Source of the DNA: Euclidia mi
Taxonomy: Eukaryota; Arthropoda; Insecta; Lepidoptera; Erebidae
Assembly (NCBI GenBank): GCA_944739405.2
Contig: OX123199.2
Span: 5,755,898 to 5,819,897 of the forward strand
Direction: 5' to 3'
DNA: 64,000 nucleotides
The translations under genes were made by a program, and so were the position numbers. Below the pieces are notes generated by a model, which was not told the DNA's origin, made no database searches, and was given only the letters and a program-made list of their open reading frames with translations. Each line of letters starts with the position of its first letter. Positions within the stretch are counted from its first letter, which is position 1. Of the stretch, positions 1 to 10,718 are shown one piece after another.

Positions 1-758
1 CTTTCTTTAATGTAACGAATTACTAGCAAATTTGCCGCCATATTTTGTTTATTATTTTGTTTTTTTTCTTTCCATGTTCAAATTTTGAAAATAGAATAAA
101 AGAGGTTTTAATCTGTATATAAACTTTTTGTGGAAACTAACAAGGTTCTAAACTATAAACTCGTAAATAATTTAGGATTAAGATATCCCTAGACTTTGTT
201 GATGTGTGTAGTAAGTACCTATACAGTTTTCTCAAACGATAAGAAACACTTGAGTTAATCTATAGACATCTGTAGCGGTGAACAACCTTACGATAGTCTA
301 GATGGGTACTTGTAAGACTGGAACACGATGTGTTTTGCGTATGACAATTTGTCTTGTGAATCCTTGACATTCAGAATTTTTGCCTGGGATAACCTGTATT
401 TTAATATAATACTTAAGAATCTGCATAAGGAAAAACCACTTCAAAGTATATAAATTCGAGTATGATAAGTAAAATAATTTGTTTACACACCTTTCAAAAT
501 GTTAACCTTTCATTCAAATAGCTGTTAACCCTAGGATTATGTTCGGATTTCCTCTCTGTTACATAACAAATAGTATTTGTTTGTCAAATACCTAGCATAG
601 CAGTTATGTCAAAAGTTGATGATTACGTCACCTTTTTATCCAGCTCTACCTAGATTTGCTTTTTTAAATCCTAATATTTCAGCGTGACATAATAGTAGCA
701 TCAAAAGCCTCTACTAATAAAAAAACGTTGTCTGAATAACTTCATCTTAAGTGGAGTG
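1..758. other. AT-rich intergenic stretch
   Basis: No long open frame, RNA gene or recognisable repeat boundary is visible here. Confidence 0.5.
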
Positions 759-867
759 AGGCTCAATTTACACCATCGCGGAATGGAATAGAAGTGACTT
801 TTTGCAACGAAACTTTACATAGCCTAATGTACTTTAAGTCCATTCCGCGGCTGTGTAAATTGAACCT
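759..867. mobile_element. Short MITE with ~30-bp inverted ends
   Basis: The left end (AGGCTCAATTTACACCAT...) is matched in reverse by the right end (...TGTGTAAATTGAACCT), and both arms contain GCGGAATGGA. The 109-bp element has no coding capacity, as expected for a non-autonomous DNA transposon. No clean target-site duplication could be fixed, so the superfamily is left open. Confidence 0.6.
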
Positions 868-932
868 AAGTGACCTAGGACGGGATCGGTTTTACCAGGA
901 CATCAACAAAATTTGATTGTCTCGAATACAAA

Positions 933-1150
933 TGGTGACTGCACGGTTGGCGTAGAGGTTTAAGCGGCCGCCTCGCCGCTTGACACTGCGCCAAGTATTG
1001 TGGGTTCGATCCCCACACGAGACAACACTTTGTGTAATTCACAAATTGTTGCTCTGAGTCTGGGTGTTAATTGTGTCCGTTAGTTGTATGTTTGTAAAGT
1101 CCCCGCGACACAGGATTAAGAACTAATGCGGGAGTTGTCGCTAAAAAAAG
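933..1150 (+). mobile_element. tRNA-derived SINE
   Basis: The head carries pol III promoter-like boxes: A-box-like TGGCGTAGAGG near 948 and B-box GGTTCGATC at 1003-1011. A tRNA-unrelated body follows (CCGCGACACAGG... GCGGGAGTTGTCG), then a short A-rich tail ending near 1150. This layout is that of a lepidopteran tRNA-derived SINE and not of a functional tRNA gene. No clear target-site duplication is visible. Confidence 0.7.
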
Positions 1151-2046
1151 ATTTGAGACAATGAGCTTGGCATAATTTTAGCGTCATGTATTTTATTTCC
1201 CACGCAATTTGTTGGCATATAAAGAAATTACTCGATACTCGCTCGTAACTTACTTAAGAGAGTGCACAATAAATGCTTTCAACGCCATATTATTCAGTTA
1301 TTTGTTTACGAGATTAATTGTACTGGTTTGTGGTTACAATTATCTTGAGCAACATAGGTACATGCATGTCGAAGGGATTTAATTATCCAAGCGGTCGTAA
1401 TACAATGTCGAGGGTATCTATATGACATGTTGCCTGCCATGAACTCGCACCTCACACCAGAAAGTAATCTAGGTAAAAAAGATCTATTTATAGTGGAGCC
1501 AGAGATCCGAAAGGATTTTCCAAAGTGTTACACTTTGGAAAGAAAAGATAAAAATATCTGCAGTCGTGATCTATTCGTTCCTCCTTTACTGAGTAGGTAG
1601 CACATTTCAAACACATTCTCTTGTTTATTCTTTTGAAATGCCTGTCACCTCTGGGAAATGGCTTTATTCCTTTCATCGAATATGCGGCAACATGCAGAAC
1701 AGTTTTATACATTACTAGATTTTGCCCGTAGTTTCTCTCACGTGAATTATAATTTATAGATTTATACATCTAAAACTTCCTCAGGTACCTATTGGCGAAA
1801 ATCGTACAAAAATTCGTTCACTAGTTTTGGGTTTATCGCGGCGACTTAACTTTTTATATTTACTTACTTATCCTTATATTTGCGTAACACCTCAGCCGTA
1901 TGAGAATCATTAATCAACATCAATATGGCGCGATTTCACGTACCGTACCCCGACCATGGCTGATATAGACCATACCGAAATCCTACTTCTACTTTCTTTT
2001 TAAAGAATTTCGCGATTGAGATTCGTTATAAAAATGTGTTTGAATA
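1151..2046. other. Intergenic, no recognised feature
   Basis: A 93-codon minus-strand open frame at 1488-1769 has no recognisable domain and looks like chance. Nothing else stands out. Confidence 0.45.
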
Positions 2047-2260
2047 GAGGGTCTAGTACAAGTTTTGCACTCGATCGTCACGGTGGACGATAGCCTAGTC
2101 GACGGGAACAATTTCCATACATTTTCTAAAAGCGCCCCTAACGGACAGTAGCGATGGATAGAGTCCGCTAGGGGGCGCATTTATAAAATGTATGAAAAAT
2201 GTTCCCGTCGAGTAGGCTATCGTCACATTCGTCACCGTGTAAAACTCGTACTAGACCCTC
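2047..2260. mobile_element. MITE, family M-GGGTCTAG, copy 1
   Basis: The ends GAGGGTCTAGTAC and GTACTAGACCCTC are inverted. The similarity continues inward for about 95 bp per arm (shared blocks GACGATAGCCTA, CGACGGGAACA, CATACATTTT), so the whole 214-bp element can fold back. A shorter relative lies at 33680-33831. It has no coding capacity and no clear target-site duplication. Confidence 0.75.
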
Positions 2261-3273
2261 AGTGCTGATACGTTAGAAAACGGTAAAAAGTGAAATAAAA
2301 TTATAGTAGGATGAAACCCATTAGAAAAGGAAGATACTAACAGAAATGAAAGTAAAAATAAATTACTGGCGATCTCGAAGACCTAGCAAGATCTGATTAA
2401 ATTATCTCTAAAGGAAACCAATGACTTTACATTAGCACCACGTAGTTATAATATAATAGGCTATCTGTTTTCAAACCAATATCCTGCTTTCTATCAGCCT
2501 ATGCTAAAGGAAGGAAGGAAACAAATACTTTGGCCTTCAAGGGGACCGCGAATCTTCCAATTCGTTTTGACAGAGCACGATTTGTCCGCATCCTTGAAAT
2601 CGGTGCATATAATAATCCTGTTACTCTTTCACAGCAAAACTATTCAAATTATTTTAATACGTTTGAGCTTGAGCCCTGACGTACCCTAAAAATAACAATA
2701 ATGACCAGTTTCCCTGCTGCCTGATAAGTTTCAATTACACAGAAACTTCTTTCTAATTTTGAATTTATTTGGAAGATAACAGAATGATCTACAGGTGGTG
2801 ACGCACAGCCTAAGTCTTCTTTCCATTACTTATTTGTAGTGGTAAACCAAATACCACGAAGGCCGAACCGCGTCTTTAAATCTAAGTATAATAATATAAA
2901 GATAATATTTATGTACCTACCTTAAAAATTACAACCAATCTTGTTTTTATCGTACACGAGGAAAAACAGATGTTTAAAGGTTCTAATGACGGTATCACGT
3001 TTAGTCAAGGTGATGTCAACATATTGTCACATATTTTGACATCACTATCTACCTAGTATCCTTATCTAAATAGTGCACATTTTCTAGCACAATAGATGGC
3101 ACCCGCGTTATCTAAGGTTACTGCTCCACACCCGTGGCTATTAACGTGATTACTATATATTATGCCTTCCTCGATAAATGGACTATCTAACTCAAAAATA
3201 ATTATCCAAATCGAACCAGTAGTTCCTGAGATTAGCGCCTTCAACCGAAGAAACAAACTCTTCAGCTTTATAA
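2261..3273. other. Intergenic, no recognised feature
   Basis: Short open frames at 2501-2689 and 3062-3256 have no recognisable domain. No repeat boundaries were identified. Confidence 0.45.
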
Positions 3274-3480
3274 TCTTAATATATAAAATCCTTGCGTTAC
3301 TGACTGACTGACAGACACGCTACAGCCGAAAATATTGGGCGCAGGAAGCTGAAATTTGGCGTGTATGTTCCTTGGGGACCGTAGGGGTGCACTAAGACGG
3401 GAATTCCCGAAATTCCCACGGAATCGGGCAAAACGGGAAATTAGAAAATATGTGCGTGCGAAGCTGCTGGCTTCGACTAG
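3274..3480 (+). mobile_element. Complete 207-bp non-autonomous mini-Helitron
   Basis: It starts with TC (TCTTAATATATAAAATCC) and ends with CTAG at 3477-3480. It is flanked by A on the left and T on the right, the Helitron insertion rule. The sequence GAAGCTGCTGGCTTC just before the end can form the terminal hairpin typical of Helitron 3' ends. A relative in the opposite direction lies at 29777-29977, sharing the GTTACTGACTGACTGACAG stretch and the GGGGACCGTAGGGGTGCACTA block. The open frames across it are incidental. Confidence 0.8.
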
Positions 3481-4013
3481 TATTAGTATAAATAGATACA
3501 TAGGTTACAGAGGCATTGTTATTGTTGAGTTATCAACCATCGACGACGAATATGTTAGACAGTCAATCATCTTGGGAAATATGTGTGGATTTTCCATCGA
3601 TCTATTTGATCTGATGCCGCTTCAAATCTTAATCTATCAAATACATATGGGCCGTAGATATGTCGTATCTGTGCAACGGTTATTCTATCTTGTGTGACAA
3701 ATAGCTGTTCAGTAAATAAATAAATCTAACGGATATGATATTGTACAATACCTACCTATTTTCAATCAATGTAATAATAAGGCAGGCAGTGTATGATACT
3801 AAACGTTCATTTGGTGTACCACATACCTACTTATTTATACATTTTATTTCAACTTCCCTGAAGTTAACAAGTTTTCGTGGCGCCGTATCTATTGCTCTCA
3901 CTATAGCACGTTATATTATTTTAAGAAATACCATAGATTTTTTATTTATTCAGGAAACAAACAGTCATATGCTTATATTACATAATTAATACATACGTAC
4001 TTAACATAAAATA
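3481..4013. other. Intergenic, no recognised feature
   Basis: Open frames at 3356-3697 (which runs out of the mini-Helitron) and 3735-3989 show no domain. They are not supported as genes. Confidence 0.45.
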
Positions 4014-4200
4014 CTAGCTGTTTCCCGCGGTTTCACCCGCGTCCTGAGGGAACTACTTTGCGTACCCGTTTAATTTATAGCCTAAGTTACTCCTTGGTAC
4101 ATCAGCTATCCGCCAGTGAACGTCTCGTCAATATCGGTCTAACCGCTCCAGAGTTTAGCGAGAACAAACAGATAGACAGACAAAAATTGTAAAAAAAATA
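4014..4200 (-). mobile_element. Helitron 3'-end fragment (GTTTCCCGCGG family)
   Basis: Read on the minus strand, the fragment ends in CTAG (4014-4017) followed by T. The hairpin CGCGGGTGAAACCGCG lies just inside the end. A second copy at 45165-45395 shares GGTTTCACCCGCGTCCTGAG and adjoining sequence. The 5' end was not found, so this is a truncated or diverged non-autonomous copy. Confidence 0.65.
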
Positions 4201-5296
4201 ATTTCGGTATATGTAGCGTGTATACATCCACATGCATTTAGTAAAAAGCGGTTATTTTAATATTACAAACAGACACTCCAATTTTATTTATATGTATAGA
4301 TATAAATTAACACATTGATACATAGATTAACATAATTTAAAAAGTGTACATTATTTGTGCAGCAAGTAATTTAAAAGTTACAATAACAGAGACAGTCACA
4401 AGTATAGCAGAGATATATCTATACATATAATAAAATGGTAGGAAAGTCAAAACTGTACATTGAATATTTTTTTTAAAGAATACTTGGGGTGTGATCTACT
4501 ATCGATACCGAGCCCAAAAATATAGTTTTTAGATTTTTTGTCTGTTTGTCTGTTTATCTGTTTGTCCTTATATCCGGGATAAAGTAAAAAAGTACTGCAT
4601 GGATTTACTTCAAATTTAGCACAAATATTATTAAAAAGTCGGGGCACCACATAGGCTACATATTATCACGCTATGACCTACAGGGAACGAGCAGAGAACC
4701 TTTATTTCTCCAACGCATTCTGTAACAACGTGTAATGTAACAATGCATATTTGAATGTTGTGATTATGTTAACTATGCTATAAGCTAGCTTCACACTATA
4801 AAAATCACGCAATATAAGTAACTTAGGCTGATAAAAATAATTAATTGAATATAAAGAATTAAGACAATTTTAATGCAGCACCATCTAAGAGAGTTCAAAA
4901 ACATCAAGTCGAATTACATGTGTAAGCCCTTTTTGGATATTTATTATTTAAATTTGAACATGTTGGCGACGTTAATAGTTGTTTTCAAAAGTCATAGATG
5001 GAGTTGTACTTTTTCTTCTTAAAAAATATATTTTTAATTCGTTTCAGGGATGAGCAAGACTATTAGTTGAAGTTATTTAATTAATTAACTACACCATCGC
5101 CACACTTGAATGCTTACATCATTTCTGTCAGAATAAATAGTAATAGAGTTAGTACAAAATAAACATTTTGGTCACATTGATGTAATTATTGCTTCTTAAT
5201 TAATATATTTTCATGTCGCATGTAAACTTGCTTTAAATTGTCTTCCGGGGTATACATATAGCACGTACCTTTGTTTGATTTGAACATTAGTGAGAT

Positions 5297-7708
5297 GTGG
5301 AACTAGCTAGATTATTTTTACTCACACACAGCCATTTATTTATTGTTAAGTCTGAAGCGGTTTGGCGGATACTGGTGTTCTCTATACATGAGAAGCATCC
5401 TACCTTAATGCATTTACACGACTACCTAGAGAACGGCCAGCGCATATATTTTGATCCCAACAGCGTTGCTGAGCACTTGGAAAATCCGCGTCAAACAACT
5501 CTCTTGGCATTTTTCAGGCTCTGTAAAATCGATCAGTTTGGGAGGTCCCTTACGTATGACGAGATGTCTTCACATACACGTACGACAAGCAAAAGGTTGT
5601 ATTTAACCGACGTTGACGAGGAGGTGCTGTGGAAGGTTTTCTGGGAAGTTTCAAGGACACCGCATTTTGTAGAGTTTATACCGTACACACAAATAATATC
5701 GAATGCTATTTTCTGCGGTTGTTACTTCACACGGTCCGAAGCCCAACGTCTTTCGCCTTTCTGAGGACATTTGATGGCTTGGAGTATCCCACTTACCGCA
5801 CAGCATACTTTCTCGATGGTGACCAATACTGGGATGACAACCTCGCGGAGGCGAGCTTCAGTGACAGTCCCAGCCGCATGCGTCATCTGTTTGACGTCAT
5901 CTTGGTGTTTTGTGGAGTCGCGAACGCGGTAGCTTTCTGGGAGAAGTATCGCCATCATCTGTCTGAAGATTTTCTACGAGCTTTGAGGCGTGTTACTAGA
6001 GACGAAGTCGAAGTAACTTATGACCGCGTGCTGTACACCTGTCTCAGTTCACTTCAAGACGTGGTCATTTCTATCAGCGGCAATTCACTGGTCAAATATT
6101 TGTTACCAGCTTCCCAATCATCACCGCATCAAGACCGTGAAAATTGGGAGTATAACGCTGAGACAATTTGAAATGACCACCTTACGAATTTTACGACACC
6201 GTCCTTGAAAGCGTTGGGCAAAGCCAGGCTAAAATGTTTTTCTTGGATGCTCCTGGTGGAACAGGAAAAACATTTGTTACTACTGGCATACTTGCAGAGG
6301 TCAGGAGGCAAGGCAAAATTGTCATTGCTGTAGCGTCGCCGGCAATCGTTGCCACACTGCTTACGGGTGGCAAGACCGCGCATACCATGTTTAAATATCC
6401 CATCGATTTAGAGAGCGCCGTAATACCCGTTTGTGGTGTGTCACGTAACAGTGATAAGGGACACGTGCTCAAGGATTGCTCTCTGATCGTATGGGATGAG
6501 CGTACGATGGCCAATAGGAAGGCAGTTCAGGCCATGGACAGAACCCTGCAGGACATCCGCAAGAACGAGCATTTAATGGGTGGTCACAGTTCTGTTCAGT
6601 GACGATTCCCGACAAACGCTTCCCGTGGTGACGCGGGGTTCGAGGGCAGACGAGGTGAGTCATCATCATCATCATCATCAGCCTTTAACAGTCCACTGCT
6701 GGACTAGGCCTCTCCTTTGAAAGGAGGAATTGGCCTACTATACCACGCTGGCCAAACGGGTTGTTATAGGGTTTGTATCAAGTTTTCCTTCTCTTACAGT
6801 GCTGTTCTCTGCATAATATGCTCCCTCTGTCGGCTCTTACGACACCCATGGGATGATATGGGGTGGTGACATTCCGTATTCTTATTCCGTCACCACACGG
6901 ATAAGGTGAGTGCTTCGTTGAAATTATCTTTGTTGTGGTCACGAGTTCGTATGCTGCGCTTAACCATTAATATGAGAGCTCAGCTTGGCCTCAATGCACG
7001 TGCTCAACAATTCTAAGATGTCTTTCTAAGTCTTGGCGAAGACACTCTACCAGAGGAGAGAGGTGGACAGGTGGTGCTTCCAGAGTCTCTCAGTAGAGTT
7101 GTATCCAGCTTAGAATTATACAGCTGTATACCGTAATAGCAGAATTCGTGAGTATGTGAGTGGCCTATTTTGATGCCCAAAAATGATCAGGCTATAGCAA
7201 TTAACGAATGCATTCTCTCGGAAATTGAGAGGAATGAAGTGGTCTACACCTCTATAAACACTGTCGTCGAGCAAGAAAACGCCACACATTATCCCGTGGA
7301 ATTTCTGAACTCCCAGTCAGCAAGTGAACTTCCAGCGCATAACATCAAGCTAAAGGTCGGTGTCCCGATTATGCTTCTTCGGAACCTATCTCCTTCGAAG
7401 TTGTGTAACGTGACCCGCCTGAAAGTCATCTCGCTCCACAGACACACCATTTAGGAAATCCTGACGGGTTGTGGCGTCGGCGAGGCAGTATTTATACCAC
7501 GCATTCCTCTCATACCTCATAATTCAAGCGCATACAGTTCCCCGTGAGTGTTTGCTTCGTGATGACCATCAATAAGTCGCAGAGGCAGACATTGAGGGCA
7601 GCGGGTGTCCTGTATGTCGCTTGCTCCCGCGTCACCAGTCCTGACTCTCTTTACATTTTGGCTGCGGAGAGCCAAACCACTAATGTTGTATATCGAGAAG
7701 TCCTATAA
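5297..7708 (+). pseudogene. Helitron helicase (PIF1-like) C-terminal pseudogene in H1
   Basis: Frames in order give SEAVWRIL...HEKHPT near 5360, a YTVHTNNIECYFLRLLLH block near 5670-5730, WDDNLAEA...WEKY near 5830-5950, then Walker A APGGTGKT at 6249-6272 and Walker B-like LIVWDE near 6480. After the nested retroposon come LTINMRAQL near 6960, PILMPKNDQAIAINE near 7165, YPVEFLNS and KVGVPIMLLRNLSP near 7290-7390, and the C-terminal LYILAAESQ...REVL with its stop at 7706-7708. The parent protein unwinds DNA during rolling-circle-like transposition. This copy is dead: a one-base indel near 5570, an in-frame TGA after NAETI at 6169-6171, a 2-base deletion after HLMGG near 6583, the retroposon insertion, and further stops. 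The N-terminal nuclease is absent. Confidence 0.9.
6661..6903 (-). mobile_element. Nested retroposon A inside H1 helicase
   Basis: Target-site duplications AGGTGAGT lie at 6653-6660 and 6904-6911. On the minus strand the element ends in a (GATGAT)n tail, preceded by CCAGCAGTGGACTGTTAAAGG. This is the 3'-tail type also seen in the longer SINE at 10348-10662. There is no tRNA-like head, so it is 5' truncated or a SINE of another type. The same insertion occurs in H3, H4 and H5; H2 has an empty site. Confidence 0.85.
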
Positions 7709-7906
7709 GTATGTATTTTACCCTATTATGTATTCCTTATTTTCTCCATCTGCTTCAGTCACAACTTATGACTTAATTCAGCAGAATCACCATAAAGTTA
7801 TTTATTCAAAACAGGCTGAAAATCTTTTTGAAGGTCAATTTTACAAAAGACAGTCTACCTCTGTTTCCACACTTTCTGCAGGTATGAAATGTAAAGAAGA
7901 AACGGG

Positions 7907-8082
7907 GCAAACCTATAGCCATCTACCGAGCACATTGTTAAGCGAGCGATAATTAATTAATATTTTTTAATACACACATAACTTCGAAAAGTCATAGGTG
8001 TGTGCCCGGGGTAGCTGGGGATCGAACCCAAGACCATCGTCTCGGCAGTCCGTTACATACACCACTGGGCTATCGCCGCCAC
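7907..8082 (-). mobile_element. Nested SINE B near the H1 3' end
   Basis: On the minus strand the head reads GGCGGCGATAGCCCAGTGG with the B-box GGTTCGATCCC, followed by ACCTATGACTTTTCGAAGTT. This is a tRNA-derived SINE head with a short body. It replaces or interrupts the sequence after AAGAAGAAACGGG, which is continuous in H3 and H4. H5 carries the same insertion (59053-59228). The exact edges are uncertain by a few bases. Confidence 0.8.
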
Positions 8083-8167
8083 GTATTTTTTAAAAGGTAT
8101 AATCGCAGGTTCACGCAGACGACGTCGCGGGCAGCAGCTAGTGCTTTTATAAGTGTGGTCTTCTGGC

Positions 8168-8392
8168 ATAAGTATAGGTCGGTTCATGAAAGATGACCAC
8201 TGCGCAGAAATCATTTTTTAGGTCCCCATGGAGGTGCGGGGTAAGGCGCGGGTGGAATGCCAATGGCGTGGCTCCGTTCTTGACGCATTTCCTAAATGCG
8301 TCATGAATGGAGCCACGCCATTGGTGCAAAAATGTACATATGCGCGACGGCCGCCATTTGTGGTCAACTTTCGTAAACCGATCTATACTTAT
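8168..8392. mobile_element. Fold-back MITE between H1 and H2
   Basis: The outer arms begin ATAAGTATAGGTCGG and end CCGATCTATACTTAT, matching over about 33 bp. An inner pair of arms (8260-8290 and 8294-8334; CCAATGGCGTGGCTCC against GGAGCCACGCCATTGG) meets at a loop of about four bases near 8291. The element is almost wholly palindromic and non-coding, so its open frames are artefacts. It fills most of the 260 bp between two Helitrons. Confidence 0.8.
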
Positions 8393-9059
8393 CTTAATCT
8401 ATCTATACATATAATAAAATGGTAGGAAAGTCAAAACTGTACATTGAATATTTTTTTAAAAGAATACTTGGGGTGTGATCTACTATCGATACCGAGGCCA
8501 AAAATATAGTTTTTAGAATTTTTGTCTGTTTATCTGTTTGTCCTTATATCCGGGATAAATTCAAAAAGTACTGCATGGATTTACTTCAAATTTGGCACGA
8601 ATATTGTTAGAATGTCGGGTCATCATATAGGCTGCATATTATTACGCTATCACCTACGGGGAACGAGCAGTGAATCTTTATTTCTTCAACGCATTCTGTA
8701 ACAACGTGTAATCTAACGACGCATATTTGAATTTTGTTATTATGTTAACCACGCTATAAGCTAGCTTCACACTATAAATTTAACGCAATATTAGTAACTT
8801 AGGCTGATAAACATAATTAAATTATATAAGTAGTATCAAGACAATTTTAAAGCAGCGCCATCTAAGAAATTGGAAAACATCAAGTCGAATTACATGACTG
8901 TGTAAACGCGAGGCGAGGTTAATAGTTCTAATAGGTTAATAGTTGTTTTTAAAAGTCATAGATGGAGCTGTGCATTTTCTTAAGTTTTTAAAAATTGTAT
9001 CGTTTATTCGTTTGAGATGAGCAAGACGATAAATAAATGTGTATAAATAAGTTTTAAGC

Positions 9060-9290
9060 TGCTTCATCTATATCTTATAAAATTCATAGAGTTTGTCTGT
9101 ATGTAATAGATAACAAACAGAACTCAAAAATAACTGCAAAGATTTATAACAAAATTTATACTCGAAAACGGCACGCTTTGCTGTAAGCAATTTAAGCTAA
9201 ATAACGAAGAAAGTGGACAAATCGTGGACAAACATACATACAGGTCAAACTGAGAACCTCCTTTTTTTAAGTGGTTTAAAAATTAAGCAT
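9060..9290 (+). repeat. Foreign repeat segment inside H2
   Basis: From about ATAAAATTCATAGAGTTTGTC to CTGAGAACCTCCTTTTTTTAAG this segment matches no other Helitron copy. Its end resembles sequence at 42178 and, reversed, at 43117-43150 (GGAGG-rich CTCAAT motif). It joins directly to helicase sequence at about 9320, so it sits at or near the breakpoint of the N-terminal deletion. Confidence 0.55.
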
Positions 9291-9319
9291 GCCATATCTT
9301 AAACATAAGACATACGTAA

Positions 9320-10718
9320 AAGTGATAAGGGACACGTGCTCAAGGATTGATCTCTGATCGTATGGGATGAGTGTACGATGGCCAATAGGAAGGCAGTTGA
9401 GGCCGTGGACAGAACCCACAGGAACGAACATTTGATGCGTGGTGTCACAGTTCTGTTTAGTGGCGATTTCCTCCAAACGCTTCCCGTGGTGACGCGGGGC
9501 TCCTATATACAAAGGTACTCTGTGACGCGGGGATCGAAGACTGACGAGGTGAATGCTTCGTTGAAACGATCTTCGTTGTGGTCACGAGTTCGTACGCTGC
9601 ACTTGACCATTAATATGAGAGCTCGGCTCGGCGGCAATGCACGTGCTCAAGACTTCTCCGATGTCCTTCTAGGTTTTGGCGAAGGCACTCTAACAGAGGA
9701 GAGAGGAGGACAAGTGGTGCTTCCAGAGTCTCTCGGTAGAGTTGTATCCAACTAAGATGAACTCATTCGTTGTGTGTACGGAGACATCAGTCGTATACCG
9801 CACCAGCAGAATTTTTGGGGTGTGAGCGGGCCATTTTGACGCCCAAAAATGATCAGGCTGCAGCAATTAACGAATTATTCTCTGGGAAATTGAGGGGAAT
9901 TAAGTGGTCCACGCCACACATTATCCCGTGGAATTTCTGAACTCCCAGTCAGCAAGCTGACTTCCAGCGCATACCATCAAGCTGAAGGTCGGTGTCCCGA
10001 TAATGCTTCTTTGGAACCTATCTCCGCTGAAGTTGTGTAAAAGGACCCACCTTAAAGTCATCTCGCTCCACTGACACACCATTGAGGCGGTAATTCTTAC
10101 GGGATGTGGCGCGGCAAGGCAGTAGTTATTTATACCACGCATTCCCCTCATACCTTATAACTTCCCGTTCCAGTTCAAGCGCGTACTGTTCCCCGTGATT
10201 GTTTGCTTCGCGATGACCATCAATAAGTCGCAGGGGCAGACACTGAGGGCAGTAGGTGTCGACCTCAATACAAGCTGCTTCTCACACGGGCAGCCGTACG
10301 TCGCTTCTTCCCGCGTCACCAGTTCTGACTCTTTTTATATTTTGGCTCATCATCAGCCCTTTATACTGTCCCACTGCTGGGCACGGGCCTCTTCTCACTA
10401 TGAGAAGGATAAGGCCATAGTCCACCACGCTGGCCAAGTGTGGGTTGGCAGACTTCACATGTCTTTCGAAAACATTATAGAGAACTCGCAGACATGCAGG
10501 TTTCCTCACGATGTTTTCCTTCACTGTTTAGGAAGCAATAATTAACAATTTAATACGCACTTAACTCCGAAAAGTCATTGGTGCGTGCTGTGGATTCGAA
10601 CCCGAGACCCTCAGCGTAGCAGTCTGTCAATCTCTACACGCAGCTATCGCCTTCATTATTACTACATTTTGGCTGCGGAGAGCCAAAACACTAATGTTTT
10701 TATCGAGAAGTCCTGTAA
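9320..10718 (+). pseudogene. Helitron helicase pseudogene in H2 (C-terminal half)
   Basis: The frame at 9378-9752 reads through RNEHLMRGVTVLFSGDF and LPVVTRG, then ASLKRSSLWSRVRTLHLTINMRA. These are PIF1-family blocks that are broken in the other copies. Beyond 9755 the reading is interrupted (PKMIR near 9845, YPVEFLNS near 9920). It recovers at 10195-10340 with VCFAMTINKSQGQTLRAVG (the helicase motif VI region) and FSHGQPYVASSRV. A SINE splits the codons before LAAESQ. The last codons end at a stop at 10716-10718. Walker A is deleted, so no helicase activity is possible. About 30 extra bases near 9499-9530 repeat GTGACGCGGGG. Confidence 0.88.
10348..10662 (-). mobile_element. Near-complete tRNA-derived SINE nested in H2
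   Basis: Target-site duplications of about 12 bp with one mismatch (TATATTTTGGCT at 10336-10347, TACATTTTGGCT at 10663-10674) flank the element. On the minus strand it has a tRNA-like head with B-box GGTTCGAATCC and the ACCAATGACTTTTCGGAGTT block. A body with GAAAACATCGTGAGGAAACC follows, then the tail GGCCAGCGTGGTGG...CCCAGCAGTGGGAC and a short TGATGATGA end. It interrupts the C-terminal helicase codons. Confidence 0.88.

Larger units (their letters stand above)
4418..8141 (+). mobile_element. Helitron copy H1 (long family, subfamily 1)
   Basis: The copy starts TCTATACATATAATAAAATG and ends GGGCAGCAGCTAG. It sits between A (4417) and T (8142). The palindrome CGACGTCG lies about 20 bp inside the 3' end. 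The first ~900 bp are non-coding. A broken PIF1-like helicase piece follows at about 5297-7708, then a non-coding 3' part. The Rep (HUH) nuclease and the N-terminal half of the autonomous protein are absent, so the copy is non-autonomous. Two retroposons are nested inside (6661-6903, 7907-8082). H5 shares both insertions and is its closest relative here. The transposition mechanism is known for Helitrons generally; the subfamily assignment comes from the shared insertions. Confidence 0.92.

Noticed and set aside
6129..6678. Minus-strand open frames opposite the helicase, and equivalents in H3, H4 and H5
   Set aside because: They are antisense shadows of the Helitron helicase piece and recur only because the element is repeated.
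8147..8425. Two opposed open frames with similar termini
   Set aside because: They are translations of the two arms of the fold-back element at 8168-8392.
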